From Pisolithus tinctorius (Eukaryota > Basidiomycota > Agaricomycetes > Boletales > Pisolithaceae), in contig JANFAH010000005.1 in NCBI GenBank assembly GCA_024663395.1, positions 744,001 to 808,000 on the forward strand: 64,000 nucleotides of DNA, read 5' to 3'. Positions within the stretch are counted from its first letter, which is position 1, and every line of letters starts with the position of its first letter. Below are positions 32,704-44,700 of the stretch, piece by piece. The notes below the pieces were generated by a model. The model saw nothing but the letters and a program-made list of their open reading frames with translations. It was not told the DNA's origin and ran no database searches. A program made the position numbers and the translations under genes.

Positions 32704-34021
32704 CTAGGACATACCCGTTATCACGTCGCTCTCGATCTCCATAATGACAGGGACATGATCGGAAGCACCGTAAATCTCGCTCCGAATCTCGCACACTTTC
32801 ACCTTCTCCGCTATGCGTTCGCTTACGACGACTCAAGACCAGGAAGTTATCAGTATAGCGGCGGGATATAAGGCCTAAAGACTTACACATGTCCAACCTC
32901 CATCCGATACCTTTCGCGCGACAGTTGAAACGGTAGGAAAAGTAGGTATAATGGTGATCATCTGGGTGTCTCTGTCGCCAGATGTCAATGAACTTGCCAG
33001 ATGTTTCCTCGGGCTCGGGGGGATCGAGAATATTCTTGAATGCCTCTGTTTCGTCCTTTGTATAACCGGGCGTCTTATTCCAATTCGGTTTGGGATTGGT
33101 GAGATCTGAAATAGGGGTGACTCAGAGGATAGGCGGGGCAAGTTCAAAGCTACTTACCTTGCGCCGTCGGCGCCACGTTCAAATCACCCATCCAAATTAC
33201 CGGCTTCTTTTTATCTAAAGCTCGGATATACGTAGTGAAATGCCGGTTCCACGTATTTTTGTCCGATAGAGTCTGTTCGTCAAACGAATCAGCGGCGGCT
33301 GAGACGAAGAAACGGTCAAAGTACCTTTAGCCCCTGGCCTGCATTGGTCACGTAGGTAGCTAATACGTAGCAACCTTCAAACTCCAAAGTAACTATACGC
33401 CCCTTGACGAGGGTTGGGTCTGGGTGCCCAGGCAAGTCGGTACTGACTGATATTGGTTTATGCTTGGAGAGTGCAGCAGTTCCAGCTGTGGGCAGTAACA
33501 GGTCAACATGCATATTTCCATTGCAACAACTTACAGTAAGACTTCTTGTCCGAAATTGCCCAAGTACGATAGTTGAACCGAGAATTTAGTGCGCCATCTT
33601 GTGGGTCGCTGTTCACCTGGAAAGCCAGAGTTGGAAGGGTAAGCTAGACGCGCCAAATGCAGCTCTCACTTTGGTTTCCGTGAGCACGAGTATATCGGGG
33701 TCCTCGGCTTCGACGTAGTATTTGAAGCCCTGGGTTGCAGGTGTAAACCTAACCAGGAGGCAATAGGAGGATACTCACCTTTTTCTGGGCTGTAGACAAT
33801 CCGCAAATGTTCCATGTCGCAAGACGGAGTGCTCCCTCTGCTCGCGGTGGAAAGGAGATATGGACTGGTAGGACTTTGTTGGTCGGCTGGCCGTTCGGAG
33901 CCAAATTTCCACTCGTGTCTGAAGATTCCTCAGTGGTATCCCCTTTGGCTTTCTTCGTTGCTGACTTGGAACTTGTGCCGAGTTCGCGGTCAGGGTTGGA
34001 TGCCTTTCGTTTCGGTGGCAT
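32704..34021 (-). CDS. ExoIII/APE1-type AP endonuclease
   Basis: This nuclease cuts DNA at abasic sites in base-excision repair, in the nucleus and perhaps mitochondria. On the minus strand the start MPPKRKASNPDRELG is basic and contains a nuclear-localisation-like cluster. The EEP fold can be followed across about seven short introns: LRLATWNICGLSTAQKKGFK, DPDILVLTETK (metal-binding Glu), GTAALSKHKPISVSTDLPGH, VIWMGDLNVAPT (catalytic Asp-x-Asn), YTYFSYRFNCRAKGIGWRLD, and the terminal catalytic GASDHVPVIME (Asp-His). The C-terminus ends SDVITGMS. All motifs needed for catalysis are present. The length of about 330 residues fits APE1. It is divergent from the DUF7918 gene, 374 bp away. Confidence 0.92.
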
Positions 34022-34395
34022 GGTGAACTTGCGATGCAACCCCAACCAGCTGAGGGGACGACGCGCGAACATGTGACACGACCCGGCCTTTCCTAATCCG
34101 GACACGCGTCCGAATTGTGGGTCCATATTTATCCTTGTTATAGCGACCCTTGCTTTCATGGCACGTGCAAAGTGAACACTGGCATTTGCTTCTCCACAAA
34201 GCAAGGGGAGGTCATACTGTACAGTATTTTCTCGGTATGTCCGTTGCACAGCTCCACTTCACCTTATTCACCCTCGCACTTTAGCTGCTTGACGATCCCT
34301 TCACGACGTTCGTTTGTATTGCCATATATCTATATCATTCCCCAACTACACACCGCAACTTATTGCCGCCCTGCAATCGACGAACGTGTGGTGGC
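34022..34395. promoter_or_regulatory. Shared upstream region of the AP endonuclease and DUF7918 genes
   Basis: This 374 bp interval lies between two divergent start codons and must contain both promoters. I see no coding exon or repeat, and no motif that I would assign a function. Confidence 0.4.
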
Positions 34396-35632
34396 ATGCT
34401 TACGCACCGCGAATTCTCGGCGTGGATCGTTTCCAACAACCAACCGCTCCCCGAATACCTCGTCGCGGTCGACGAAAAGGCCGGTAGAGTATCGTGTTGG
34501 ATTCCTAGTGAGGCGGGCAAGGTACGACGCGTTTCGGCAATCTAACCAGTTGTCTTACTTTTCTGCCACAAGCAATTCTCAGTTCACTGGAGAGATCATG
34601 GTTCGAACGTGCATACTTGCTCGTTCATATCCTTGGATGGCTTCGTCGTTCCCGGTAGGTTTTTGTATGGAACAGGGAGCGCGTCGAGAGAAGGTGTGCG
34701 GTCGGGCCCAACTTCAGAACGCCCGTTCATATTTGCAGAGTACCACGGTGCATGTCTGTGATATCCCCGATGGAGTAGAATTCGTTCTAATCACCTGCTT
34801 CAGCCTCGAGTGGAGAATGCAATCGTAATACTGGCACTATCATACTGAAGATCAAGCGCGTGAGCTTGGATGGTCATAAACGCGCCAATCCATTTCAAAC
34901 AATTCCCGACGCGGGTTCACGAGCCACGGTATCAGGGCATTGCGTAGGGTACGCTTATGTTTTCCTGACTAGGATGTAGCGGAAACCTTATATTGTCATT
35001 TCAGGTATGGTGATGAGCGACCTACTTATGAACAATGCCCTTCGACGTGGCAAATTAAGCCATACGATAAGGCAAGCAAAGGGTCCTATGTCACCTTCGT
35101 TTTCCGATATCGGCCGCAAGGTAAGGTTAATGTAACGTTGAACTATCCAGCAACTGAAAGTGATTGTTTGAAGACTTCTTGCTTTCGCAGGGAATCATGT
35201 CGGAGGATGACAGAACTGCTGAAAGCGCAGTACCTCAACGAAAAGCCCGTCCATCTCAACGGAGAGTGACGAGTGCACCGGTGGCCACAGCACACGCCAC
35301 CGGTACTCTCATCACGCCCAGCCCAACGCCCAGCCCCAATACCAAGAAAATGCAATCTGTGGTGTGTTTCTTCTTTGCATAGTCAAGGACTGCTGTTGAG
35401 CATAAACGTGCAGAACACCTCTCTCAAGTCATCTTTTCACCCTGGACTTGCTCGTCACCGGACGACGCAAAATGTACGTACTGTTAGCATGAACGAACCA
35501 CGACGCAACGTGCCATATCCGGGAGAAGGGATTCTTGAGCTCTTCCCGCTACCGGACCCTAGCCTGCTCGGTAAGAATGCGAGCTTTGACGAAGGATTGC
35601 AAGAGAGTCAAATGGACGAGAAGATAGACTGA
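34396..35632 (+). CDS. DUF7918-type protein
   Basis: This belongs to a large, functionally unknown family common in mushroom fungi. The first exon reads MLTHREFSAWIVSNNQPLPE and continues YLVAVDEKAGRVSCWIPSEA. The next exon gives FSVHWRDHGSNVHTCSFISL and DGFVVPGRFLYGTG. Further downstream, ALKIKRVSLDGHKRANPF, then GDERPTYEQCPSTWQIKPYD and SYVTFVFRYRPQ are signature segments. A C-terminal disordered tail rich in Ser, Thr and Pro follows (ATGTLITPSPTPSPNTKKMQ), ending NASFDEGLQESQMDEKID. Four or five introns are inferred. The conserved N-terminal part looks like a compact beta-rich domain with one WRD/WIP core. No enzymatic motif is visible. The family name is recalled from general knowledge, not searched. 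Confidence 0.75.
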
Positions 35633-35858
35633 CGGTTACCGGAAGGAACGATCATTTTTTGCGTTCATTCAGTATTTGTTTGCTGATCTATGGACCGTTG
35701 TTTTCATTGTGTCGGTCGATGTTATCCTTGCTATCTGTTGTTAGTGCTATCAGCTTGTAGTATAGTTGTCGGTAATGGATTACGTGTTTGGATGTATTTG
35801 GTTTTGCCGAATTCAAAGCCCAAAACAGACATCTGTAGATTGCATAATTCTAGCTGTT

Positions 35859-37154
35859 ATGTCCGAAACTTCCTGCGTCCTGCACGTATGGCCGTCAGAA
35901 TGGGGTTTGCAGTCCCTGGACCCAACTTGCCTGGCGGCCATAATGTATATGCAACTTTCTATGCCGGGAAAGTTCCAAGTTGCAGAGAGTTGTGACCCAG
36001 ATATGTCTCCCAATGGTGGCCCCCGGCGCATTCGTTTCAGCCAGGTTCGGGCAGCTGACTTCCGATACAAACAGGTCATCTGCCATTCCTAACTTATGGA
36101 CACCTCGTATACGCATCGCTTCCCTCAATAGTGTCATTCGTTACATCCCTCTCGAAAGCTCGAACACCCGGGGTGAAGAACATTGACGCGTCGCTTTCCG
36201 CTTCCCAAAGATCCCAGAGTGTTGCATGGTGGTCCCATGTGGAGAACTTAGGAGATCTTGTCGTGAGTGGTGCACTTCAGACACTCAGACGCGTCGTTCT
36301 CATTCATATAGTCGCACATGTTCTTTGGTGTAGACGCAAATTTCTGGGGACTCACGAGGCCCACTCTCGCAAGTCTGATGCCAATCCCGCAGCGGTACTA
36401 TGTGCCGGGAAGGATTCGAGAATCATATCGGAGGCGGTTGGAAACTTCCGGACTGTGGTGTTTACCAGAGGCTGAGCAAGAACGTAAAAGCCCCTTTACG
36501 AAGACAGAAAAGAAGCGCGATGACCACGTTGGCACATTCACTCGCGCATTTGAGCGGGAGAAGGTGGGCATCTTGTTACTGTGGGCTCGCTTCTCTCCCC
36601 GAACTAGTTGGATGTAGGTCATGGAAAAGGCGCGTGCCATTTTGGACCTATACGCGAGGTTGTTGGATGGAAAGAAGTTCTTGTTCGATGCACAGTAAGT
36701 CTAGTAATTTTCTCGCTCTGGCGCACAATCTAAAACACGGTTTGTATGTAGCCCGACAAGCTTCGACGTGTATCTTGCCGCTCACATACTTTTGCTGGCA
36801 AACCCTCCATTTCCTGGTTCAGTTTTGCAGACTTTGCTACTAGAGAAGTATCCATCACTCGTGGACCATGCTCGCCGTGTGCAGAGCGAGGTAGAACAGG
36901 CACCCCCATACGGACATGCCCCTGCGTCGAAGCCATCGGTCTTATCCCTCTTCTCATTCAGACGCAGTGTCAGCAAGGAAGTTAAACCCTCTAGTCCAGA
37001 TGACCTTCGGTTTCGACATATGAGATGGGCGTGGATGGCCCTGGCGCTGGGTGCGGCCGCTTACAACATCATGCAGTTTTCAAAGTCGATCGTGATAGTG
37101 AGGGTTGACGAGGACGAGGACGCACATAAGGAAGGGACTGACATCGAGACTTAG
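35859..37154 (+). CDS. SAM37/metaxin-like subunit of the mitochondrial sorting and assembly machinery
   Basis: Sam37 is part of the outer-membrane complex that inserts beta-barrel proteins into mitochondria. The start gives MSETSCVLHVWPSEWGLQSL and CLAAIMYMQLSMPGKFQVAE. An intron (about 35,959-36,076 region) joins SCDPDMSPNG to HLPFLTYGHLVYASLPSIVS, which matches the family's glutathione-transferase-like N-domain. The second half has MFFGVDANFWGLTRPTLASL, IPQRYYVPGRIRESYRRRLE, EKARAILDLYARLLDGKKFL and PTSFDVYLAAHILLLANPPF. A hydrophobic helix close to the C-terminus (WMALALGAAAYNIMQFS) could be the outer-membrane anchor. The tail is acidic. Length is about 370 residues. An alternative splice reading of only 25 bases at the same place was rejected because it breaks this conserved join. 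Confidence 0.82.
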
Positions 37155-37276
37155 AGGATGAAGGCCAGGATTAGGCCAGGTAGTTTACACATGCGTAGTG
37201 ATTAACCCCTGTCTATGTGGCTCACGTGACGATTTCATTGTGCACGCTCTCCTTCCGACGCTTGCACTTGGCTGAG

Positions 37277-38981
37277 ATGGACGACTACCTCATCGTCGTA
37301 GATGACGTCGAAGAACCACAGGCGGGGCCTTCTTCTGCTGTCAATGGCGGACATCCATCGAGTCGCCCCCAACAGCGCACTCGTCCGTTGCGGGCAGCTG
37401 CTGAACAAGCCATGGCGACCACCCTCCGCCTCAGAGACTCCGTGGAGCCTTCTTCGGAGCGCACAACGCGTTCGGCCAATGCAAAGTTTAAACCACATCC
37501 AAAGTTAAAGCTTAAACTTAGCGAGCGAACTGCTGCACAAGCCCCTGGGATGTCGTTTCTGGGCTCTTATGACAGGGAGCTAGATTCCGATGACGAAGAC
37601 CTGACATTCGAGGAGCAGTTCGTACTGCGGATGCCGCCGGGCGAGGACTGTGAAAAACTTAGGAAGATGATACAATCAAGGGAAATCAGCAATGATGTCT
37701 GGTTCAAGTTCAAAGGTGGGCATGCATTTGATCATTCTTGTGTGTATTGAGTCCACCTTTAATCCGACAGATTCACGGCGCGGAGTCTTCCATATCGGCA
37801 ATAACCTCTATTCCTTCAAGCTAGTCGATCTACCTTGTGTAATAGAATCACAAAAGACACTTGACAACAAGCAAATGTTCAAGGTAGCCGACATATGTCA
37901 GGTTACTTACTCCTCTCGATACCTTGCTCTCGGCGCTGAACTTGTGCAACTAGATGCTTGTAATTGAGAAGCGCATACAAGAGGAAGAGGCCGTTATTGC
38001 CAATAGGAATGTCAGTGTCGATGAATTTATATGGCCCCACGGCATCACACCTCCATTGCATCATGTTCGCAAACGACGGTTCCGTAAACGACTAAACCGA
38101 AGAGTGAGTTTCTTGTTGCAGCTTAGCTCGGCCGTTCAAACCTTTGCGTACTTCAGACCATAGAAAGCGTGGAAGAAGAAGTTGAACGGCTGGTAGCAGC
38201 AGACAGCCTTGCAACTGAAGTCAAGTATGGTACGTGATGATATTATCGATACGCCGCGTAGGGTCATCTTGTGGAAACTAAACTATGGTTTGTAGAGGTA
38301 CTTGAAAACGTAAATCCCGACCTCTCAGATTCCGAGTTTGTCGAGCGCGATGAGGCACTAGATGCGTTCACCCCTGGAATACCGGAATCTGAGGTTGGCG
38401 ATGCACCCACGCCTGGCGCAGACGTCGAGGATGGTGACGCGGATGAGGCCGAGGTTGAAGCCGAGGGTGATTTTGATGCTGAACTAGCAGCAGAGCTCGA
38501 CCTTGCACTGGGCGACGAGGAAGGCGCTGATGAAGAGGAAGAGGAAGAGGAGGAAGAAGAGGAAAGCGATGAAGAGGATGAAGATGACGAGGATATACAG
38601 GAGAGGAAGTTACTGAACGAGGAAATCAGGGATTTGGAAGCAGCAGTCGCGAAGAAACAGCACGAAATCGCAAGCTCAGCGAATCCGTTAGTCAAGGTAA
38701 TCAACTTTTGTACTCCTGGGAGGTGTCGGACTCGGACTCACTAAACACTGCAGAAACGGTTTGAAGACGCCCTCAAGAAGTTATCTACCGATCTCGAGAT
38801 GAAACAGGCGCAGAGAGATGAAATGAAAGAGCGGCAGTGGAGGAAAAAAGTGGGGATTACCGGTGGGGATCCTGACATAGATGCTGAGGCCATAGCTCAG
38901 GACGGAGTAGAGGTTGATAATGATGCTCAGGATGGCGACCTGTTGGAACCTGACAATCCCATCACCATGGATATTGGTTGA
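37277..38981 (+). CDS. TAF7: TFIID subunit TAF7
   Basis: TAF7 is a subunit of the general transcription factor TFIID and an inhibitor of TAF1. The family core is clear: EEQFVLRMPPGEDCEKLRKM, then VWFKFKDSRRGVFHIGNNLY, SFKLVDLPCVIESQKTLDNK, KVADICQMLVIEKRI, and IWPHGITPPLHHVRKRRFRK. The N-terminus MDDYLIVVDDVEEPQAGPSS is acidic and disordered. The C-terminal half is very acidic (a run of Glu codons near 38524-38590), followed by a coiled coil (LNEEIRDLEAAVAKKQHEIA, then ALKKLSTDLEMKQAQRDE). The protein ends with DNPITMDIG. About six introns are inferred. This arrangement and size fit fungal TAF7. It is convergent with GAA1, 129 bp between stops. Confidence 0.92.
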
Positions 38982-39110
38982 AAGGGCCACTTACTCATGT
39001 CATTACACATAACTATCGTCTCTTCTTACAACTGCTGTTTTTTACCTTGGAAGTCTTTGGGAAGGCTACAGGAAAATAACGATGGCACAAGGTATAAGTA
39101 CACGTAACAT

Positions 39111-41507
39111 TCAAGGTTGTAGAGATGTCATCCCTGCCTGCGTGACAAGCGGCCCATATACTACGCAAATGAAGGGAGCGAACCATATTCCCAAAACTTC
39201 CCAATTCCAAACCGCCTGTCGTACTTCATTTGGTAGGAATACTAACCACCCCCATGCAAGAAAAGAGTAGGCCACATACTTAGCGAGAACTACGATAGGA
39301 AGTGACGAGGATCGTGGGCGGTAAGAATGCATCAATGGAATGGCAAGCGTGATGGCAAGCATGGCTGCAAGTGAAAAATTAAGAAGAGAGGTTGTGGAGA
39401 TTACGATGGATGCAAGACAAAGGTTGAATGATTTGAGGAGAAGGCTGAAGGGAGCCACCTCTGGGGTTCTGTCCGAGGGAGGGGTGAAAACGAATGGCAA
39501 AACCGCGAGTACCCCAAAAAGGAGCAGTGAAGCTGCCTGCAATTGTAGTTATGATGAGAAGTAGTTATTGAGGCTAAATATAAATTACTTACAAACTGGT
39601 TCTTGACAAAAAATGGCGAACGAATCAATGCGAAAGCAATCAAGCCCATCACATGCGTAACCAACACAGTGAATATGGGACGCAAGACAGGACGCCGTCG
39701 CATTCTCCATCTTACCGTTTTCTCGCTTTGAATCGTGTTACTTCGGCCACCAGCTCCAGTCTCTCCCCCTTCTTTCTTGGCTGCAACATCTTGCAGCCAT
39801 CCCGCATTAACCCAATCACGCAATCCAGAAATCATCATCGCCGCACTGACAAGAACAGCACTTGGAAGGAATTTCCCTATCTTCATAAAAGTTCCTGGGC
39901 TCGTGAAGAGGTAGAAGAAGAATGAGGCGTGCAGTCGTTCCAGCAGGTTATTAGTCGTACGAAGTGTGGATTCGATTATCCTGCAGGAAGGCATAGGAAG
40001 TGAGGGTCAAATGGAAAGAACAGTATAGCATACCTCCCCAGAGCAAAAAAGCCGTGAGGTCCTGTGGCAGGAACAGCATACAGTGTGATGGCATCGATGC
40101 GGAATTTATGATATAGCCCATGGGCCCCACTGGGTTTCCCTCTCGCCTGGTAGTTAATATGTCTTGCGATATTCTTCGCCCTGTATTCAAAATCCTGCAA
40201 CTGCGGACTCCGCCGCATGAAATCCGGCGCACTGGCAAGTATACTCGTTGCTTGCCAACGATCGGGAAACTCGCTAGGTTCAAGGTGGTCATAGACGACG
40301 AAGGGAACACCAGCAGTGTAATGAGAGATGAGCCGGACGGAGTTGATAAGATCTTGGTTCGGAAGCCGCCCATTGAGGCCCTCTGACTTCACTCAGTATG
40401 GTGTGTGGAAGACCGTCGAATCTGACTGACCAAAGAAAACGCCGAGATGAGAGAATGAGTGTCCGCTGTAGTCGATATTCAGTGCAGTCCATATAACTCC
40501 CGAGGTATACTCAAGAAAGCCCGTTTCAAGATCTGAAGCACATCTCAGCAGCTAACCGCAGCCTGGGGTTGGAGACTGACTTGGTGGTACAGTACCGTGG
40601 TAGGCATTGAGCCATGCTTGCATCCCATCAACATGACCATCTCCAATAACGAATATGATATCCTTTGCCCACAGTGAATAATCTAAATCGTAATCGTGAA
40701 GTTGTCAGGTCGCTCGAAAAAAAAGACGTACTTTTGAGAAATGCTGCCAAGGCAAGGACGATGGATATACCTCTGAGGTTGAAAGGCTCTGCCCCAACTT
40801 CACTGCGCCATGTGGCGCTTATAACCATTGCTTCAGAAGATGGGGTCCGCGGTGATGCCATGATAGCGTACGCATTTACTCCGGACACCGGCTACATAAT
40901 TTTGCGAGTCAGTAGCACTGCAGTAGAATGTCAGGTAACATACTCCGGACGATGTAGTAAAGGTGTAATTCTGGGTGGCAGCGCGAAAACCAAGATTGGC
41001 GAACTCGTCACGTATAAACTGAGCTCTTCTGCATAAAACGGTCAATGCATGGTATAAAGAAGTGAGGAAGGGGTTGACAAACTCACTGCTCGCTCGTAGC
41101 GTTTCTGTCACGAAGCCCTTCCAGGTGGTATAGATATTGGTCGGCGCGATGCACGTCTTGCCAGTTCCAGTACGTATTTACCTGCGTCAGTCAATATTAA
41201 ACAGGCCCGGACGGAATGAAATATAACACGATGAGTACTTGGGCTGGTTGTAATGCGTTTTCGTCTATGTAGGTGGGCTGGGACAGTGGCGAAATGGGGA
41301 TGAGACTCATCCACAAGTAACCGGTTACGAGTAATGCAGTCCTGGAAGTTCGCCATCAACGACCCGAACGAATGAAAGGGCGAAGTGCACGGACGTGAGC
41401 CTGGACAGATTATTGTAAATGAAAGTAGTTGCACGCTTTCGCCGTCGCAGTCTAGCCGCATTGTGGCCTCCCTGGGCGCGCTTGAGAAGGGCGCGTACTC
41501 TGTTCAT
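39111..41507 (-). CDS. GAA1: GPI transamidase subunit GAA1
   Basis: Gaa1 is a multi-pass ER membrane subunit of the complex that attaches GPI anchors to proteins. On the minus strand the start is MNRVRALLKRAQGGHNAARL, with basic residues before transmembrane helix 1. A 50 bp intron with donor GTCCGT joins RL to TALLVTGYLWMSLIPISPLS, followed by TYIDENALQPAQ and NTYWNWQDVHRADQYLYHLE, the family signature. The luminal domain includes FPDRWQATSILASAPDFMRR, HINYQARGKPSGAHGLYHKF and RIDAITLYAVPATGPHGFFA. The C-terminal half carries several helices (for example FTVLVTHVMGLIAFALI, then ASLLLFGVLAVLPFVF and LLNFSLAAMLAITLAIPL). The frame is intact throughout. It starts 231 bp from the divergent USP48-like gene. 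Confidence 0.92.
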
Positions 41508-41738
41508 GTCTTTTCTTCGCTGCCAGAGCCCCGGACAGGTCACCACACAGTGTCAGAGAAACAGACGACCCCAGACAACTACCATAGTGGTTACATAACG
41601 GGTGGTTGGTCGGAAGCAAATCTCCCCATTAAGCGTTACAGCAACCAGTCAGTGTCATTACACTGCAATCTCAGAGTACAACCAGCTAATAGCACGTCAG
41701 ATCCTCAAGACCGCCTGCAGTTACCTCTCCGCTCTGCA
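41508..41738. promoter_or_regulatory. Shared promoter of GAA1 and the USP48-like gene
   Basis: This 231 bp interval lies between divergent start codons. I see no TATA box or recognised site. Confidence 0.45.
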
Positions 41739-44700
41739 ATGCCGCAAAAGCGAAAGCGCAGACCTTCGCCGGCCCCAAAGGGTTTAGCCGCTGGGGAACA
41801 ACTCAAGCGTACCAAGCTTGCAGGGAACAACTCCTCGGCATGGGGCTGGGTGGACATCGAAGTCTCAGATCCTTCTCAAATCACACTAGAGCATCGTCTC
41901 ATGACCTGCGGTCTTTCCAGGAGAAACAGGAACCCCTTCTGCGGCAACAAGTACGTGTCCAAGCCGGAGCAGTCACAACCTACAGTCACCCTGGAGCCGA
42001 CGGCTGAGACTGCCAATGGTGAATCTGAGAATGATATCATCGTGGTTTCTGATGATGAACCACCAACTTGCGCCAAGAAGGCTTGTAAAAACAACCCAAA
42101 CTGCTTGAACTATCTCGGCCAAGATAAATGGGAAGACCAAGGCACGTGTCGTAAACGCGTTTGTGGGGAGACCATCAGCACTTAACATGACTACTGACCA
42201 GGCAAGGCTAGAGAGCAGTTCCTGAAGGCTTCGGACCTGGGTTTCAATCCTATGCTCAACACTCGTGACCCGGAGTTGCCAGTTGGGCTCAAGGTATGTT
42301 GTGGCGAGGGCCCGTTTCACAAATTTCTAACCGAAAGACGACCAATATGACTGAACAGAACCTTGGGGCAACTTGTTATGCCAATGCCTTCCTTCAGGTG
42401 CATACCAGATCTGTTACTGCTTGGAGCCTCATTCAGTGTCATTTTAAGGTGTGGTTTAGAGACATAACTTTCAGAAATGGCATCTATCAGTGTCAACCGT
42501 TGCAAGATACTGAAAGGAAATTTGAGGTGCGTCCTATCGCTGTACGTTGTCGGTGTCCAATGCAGTTTTGCAGGATTCCCCTATCTTTCAACTTCAAGCG
42601 ACGTTTGCCGCACTCCAAGAGAGTAGACAGCGGGTGTATAACCCAGAAAAGTTCGCGGAAAGTCTCAAATTATCTACCTCCGAGCAGCAGGATGCACAGG
42701 AGTTAGTAATTCGATGCCCTTAAAGCATGTAGCTCATACGTTCGCGCGTGTGTTCCACCTCTTAGGTTCTCGAAACTTTTTATGTCACACCTCGACAATG
42801 AGTTTCAGAAACAGTCCACCCCATCCTTGAAAACACTGATTTCCACCCAAGTTTGCATCCATTCCATTTTCAATTCCTGCCTAACAGGCTAACTGCCGTA
42901 GTTCCAAGGTCAGCTTGTTTATGGGACTATATGTGGCAATTGCGAAAGCAAATCCGAACGTTCGAATAACTTCCTCGAGCTCGAAATAAACATAGAGGTA
43001 TTGATCTTCAACTGTTTAACCCTCTTGTGTTGATGATCAGAGCAGAACAATTCGAGGCTTGAAGATCGAATCGCCGCCTTGTTGCAAGATGAGAAGCTGA
43101 CAGGCGACAACAGGTTTGCCCTCCTTGCCTTCTACACGGCAGATTTGTTGAGGTCTCGATTAGGTATCACTGCTCTCATTGTCAATCCCTCCAAGATGCG
43201 ACGCGATACACAGAGCTCCGTGCTCTTCCGCCTGTGCTTCACTTCTCCCTTCTTCGCTTTGTTTATGACTTTGCCTCCATGGAGCGGAAAAAATCAAAGC
43301 ATAATCTTTTGTTTCCTACGACGCTCGACATGGGGAAGTTCTTGGGGCGCAGGGCGAATATAATCAAGGATGCTCCAGAGGAAAGGGGAAGTCAGGTGTA
43401 CGAATTGAAAGGTGTTTTACTGCACAAAGGTGCCAGCGCCTACCACGGACACTACGAAGCTCAGGTTTTAGATTCTGGGTGAGTCGGACCTTCCATTGGA
43501 ACGGTGATAGGAGGTCTTGAGTGAACACACTCACATAAGCTCTCCAGGTCAAAGACATGGTTTCAATTCGACGATGAGACTGTAACAAAAGTTGCCCTTC
43601 TTGGCGAAAAGCGACATAGCAGCAGAGAAGTTATTGACATCATCAACGGGTCTAACAAGAGGTCTGTTCTCTTCTCTCCGATTAAAATTCTTTCATCATC
43701 TCACTTAGCTTCGATTTTTGCCTTTTTCAACTGAATCTTTTCCTGTAGAAGTCACCAACAGCCCCGCGTTCGTCCCGCAAAGAAGAGAAGGATCGAAGAT
43801 AGCGAAGATGAAATTGTCGAGTGCGTGATTTGCTCATCGGAAGCGAGGGATGCTAACACACCCATGGTCGGATGGTTCTTCTCAGGCCAGCGTCACCACA
43901 CGAGCAAGATGCGGGTTCCGATGACGGGTGAGTAAATTCAATGCAGTCGACAGATAACCTGATTAATGACATGGCATTTCAGGGATATATTTTCGTCTAA
44001 GGATGCCTATATGCTCATATATGCTCGCAAGGAATCTCCGCCAAGTAATGTTTCGACCTCCACGGAACCTTGTAATTCTTCCACCCCTTGCGTTGGCATT
44101 GACGAATCTAGCAAGACAAATGATGGCTTGGTGACCGCGACTGCAATCCCAACTCCACCCCCACGTGCCCTCGATGTCGTAAAAGCCCTGAACACTGCCC
44201 ACGGCGAGGCCTGCGAGCGATATCTCTCTAAGTGCGTCCCGAATGCCTATCCACGCCCGTGTCTTACTCAGTACATTTCGAACCATGGTACAGGGAGAAG
44301 GATCTCAACGAGCTATTTTCGGAACTTAGAGAATGGATGAGGAGTGTTTACCTGCACTGGGGTGTGGAGTTTGCTGATGAGGTTTGGACATATGTTTGTC
44401 CTTCTCGGAGTATCTAATAGTGGGAATTCCAAATTAGGACTCGGTCATAGTCAGCCGAGAGGCATTGGAAGGATGGTTGTCGAAGCCGTTAACAAAGGTG
44501 AAGGACAAAAAGTCGGGTTCGCAGCCACCCGGAGACGAAACAACCGAAGTCACAATTGTGTCTGACATTCTCTGTGAACATGCGGGACTAGATCCGCGCA
44601 AGGCTCATAACATGAAGCGTGTTTCAAAGGCAAGGGGCTGCACGCTGATTATGCCTGATATTTATTTTGTGTTTTAGAATGCGTACTCAAGACTTGTTTC

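Noticed and set aside
35959..36076. A 25-base intron in the SAM37 gene
   Set aside because: A 59-base intron (from the GT after SPNG to the CAG before GTCATC) gives the conserved HLPFLTYG segment, while the tiny intron is below the length spliceosomes normally use.
38524..38590. Glu-rich repeat in TAF7 as an expanded or foreign sequence
   Set aside because: Acidic C-terminal tracts are usual in TAF7; the codons alternate GAA/GAG without a long pure repeat.
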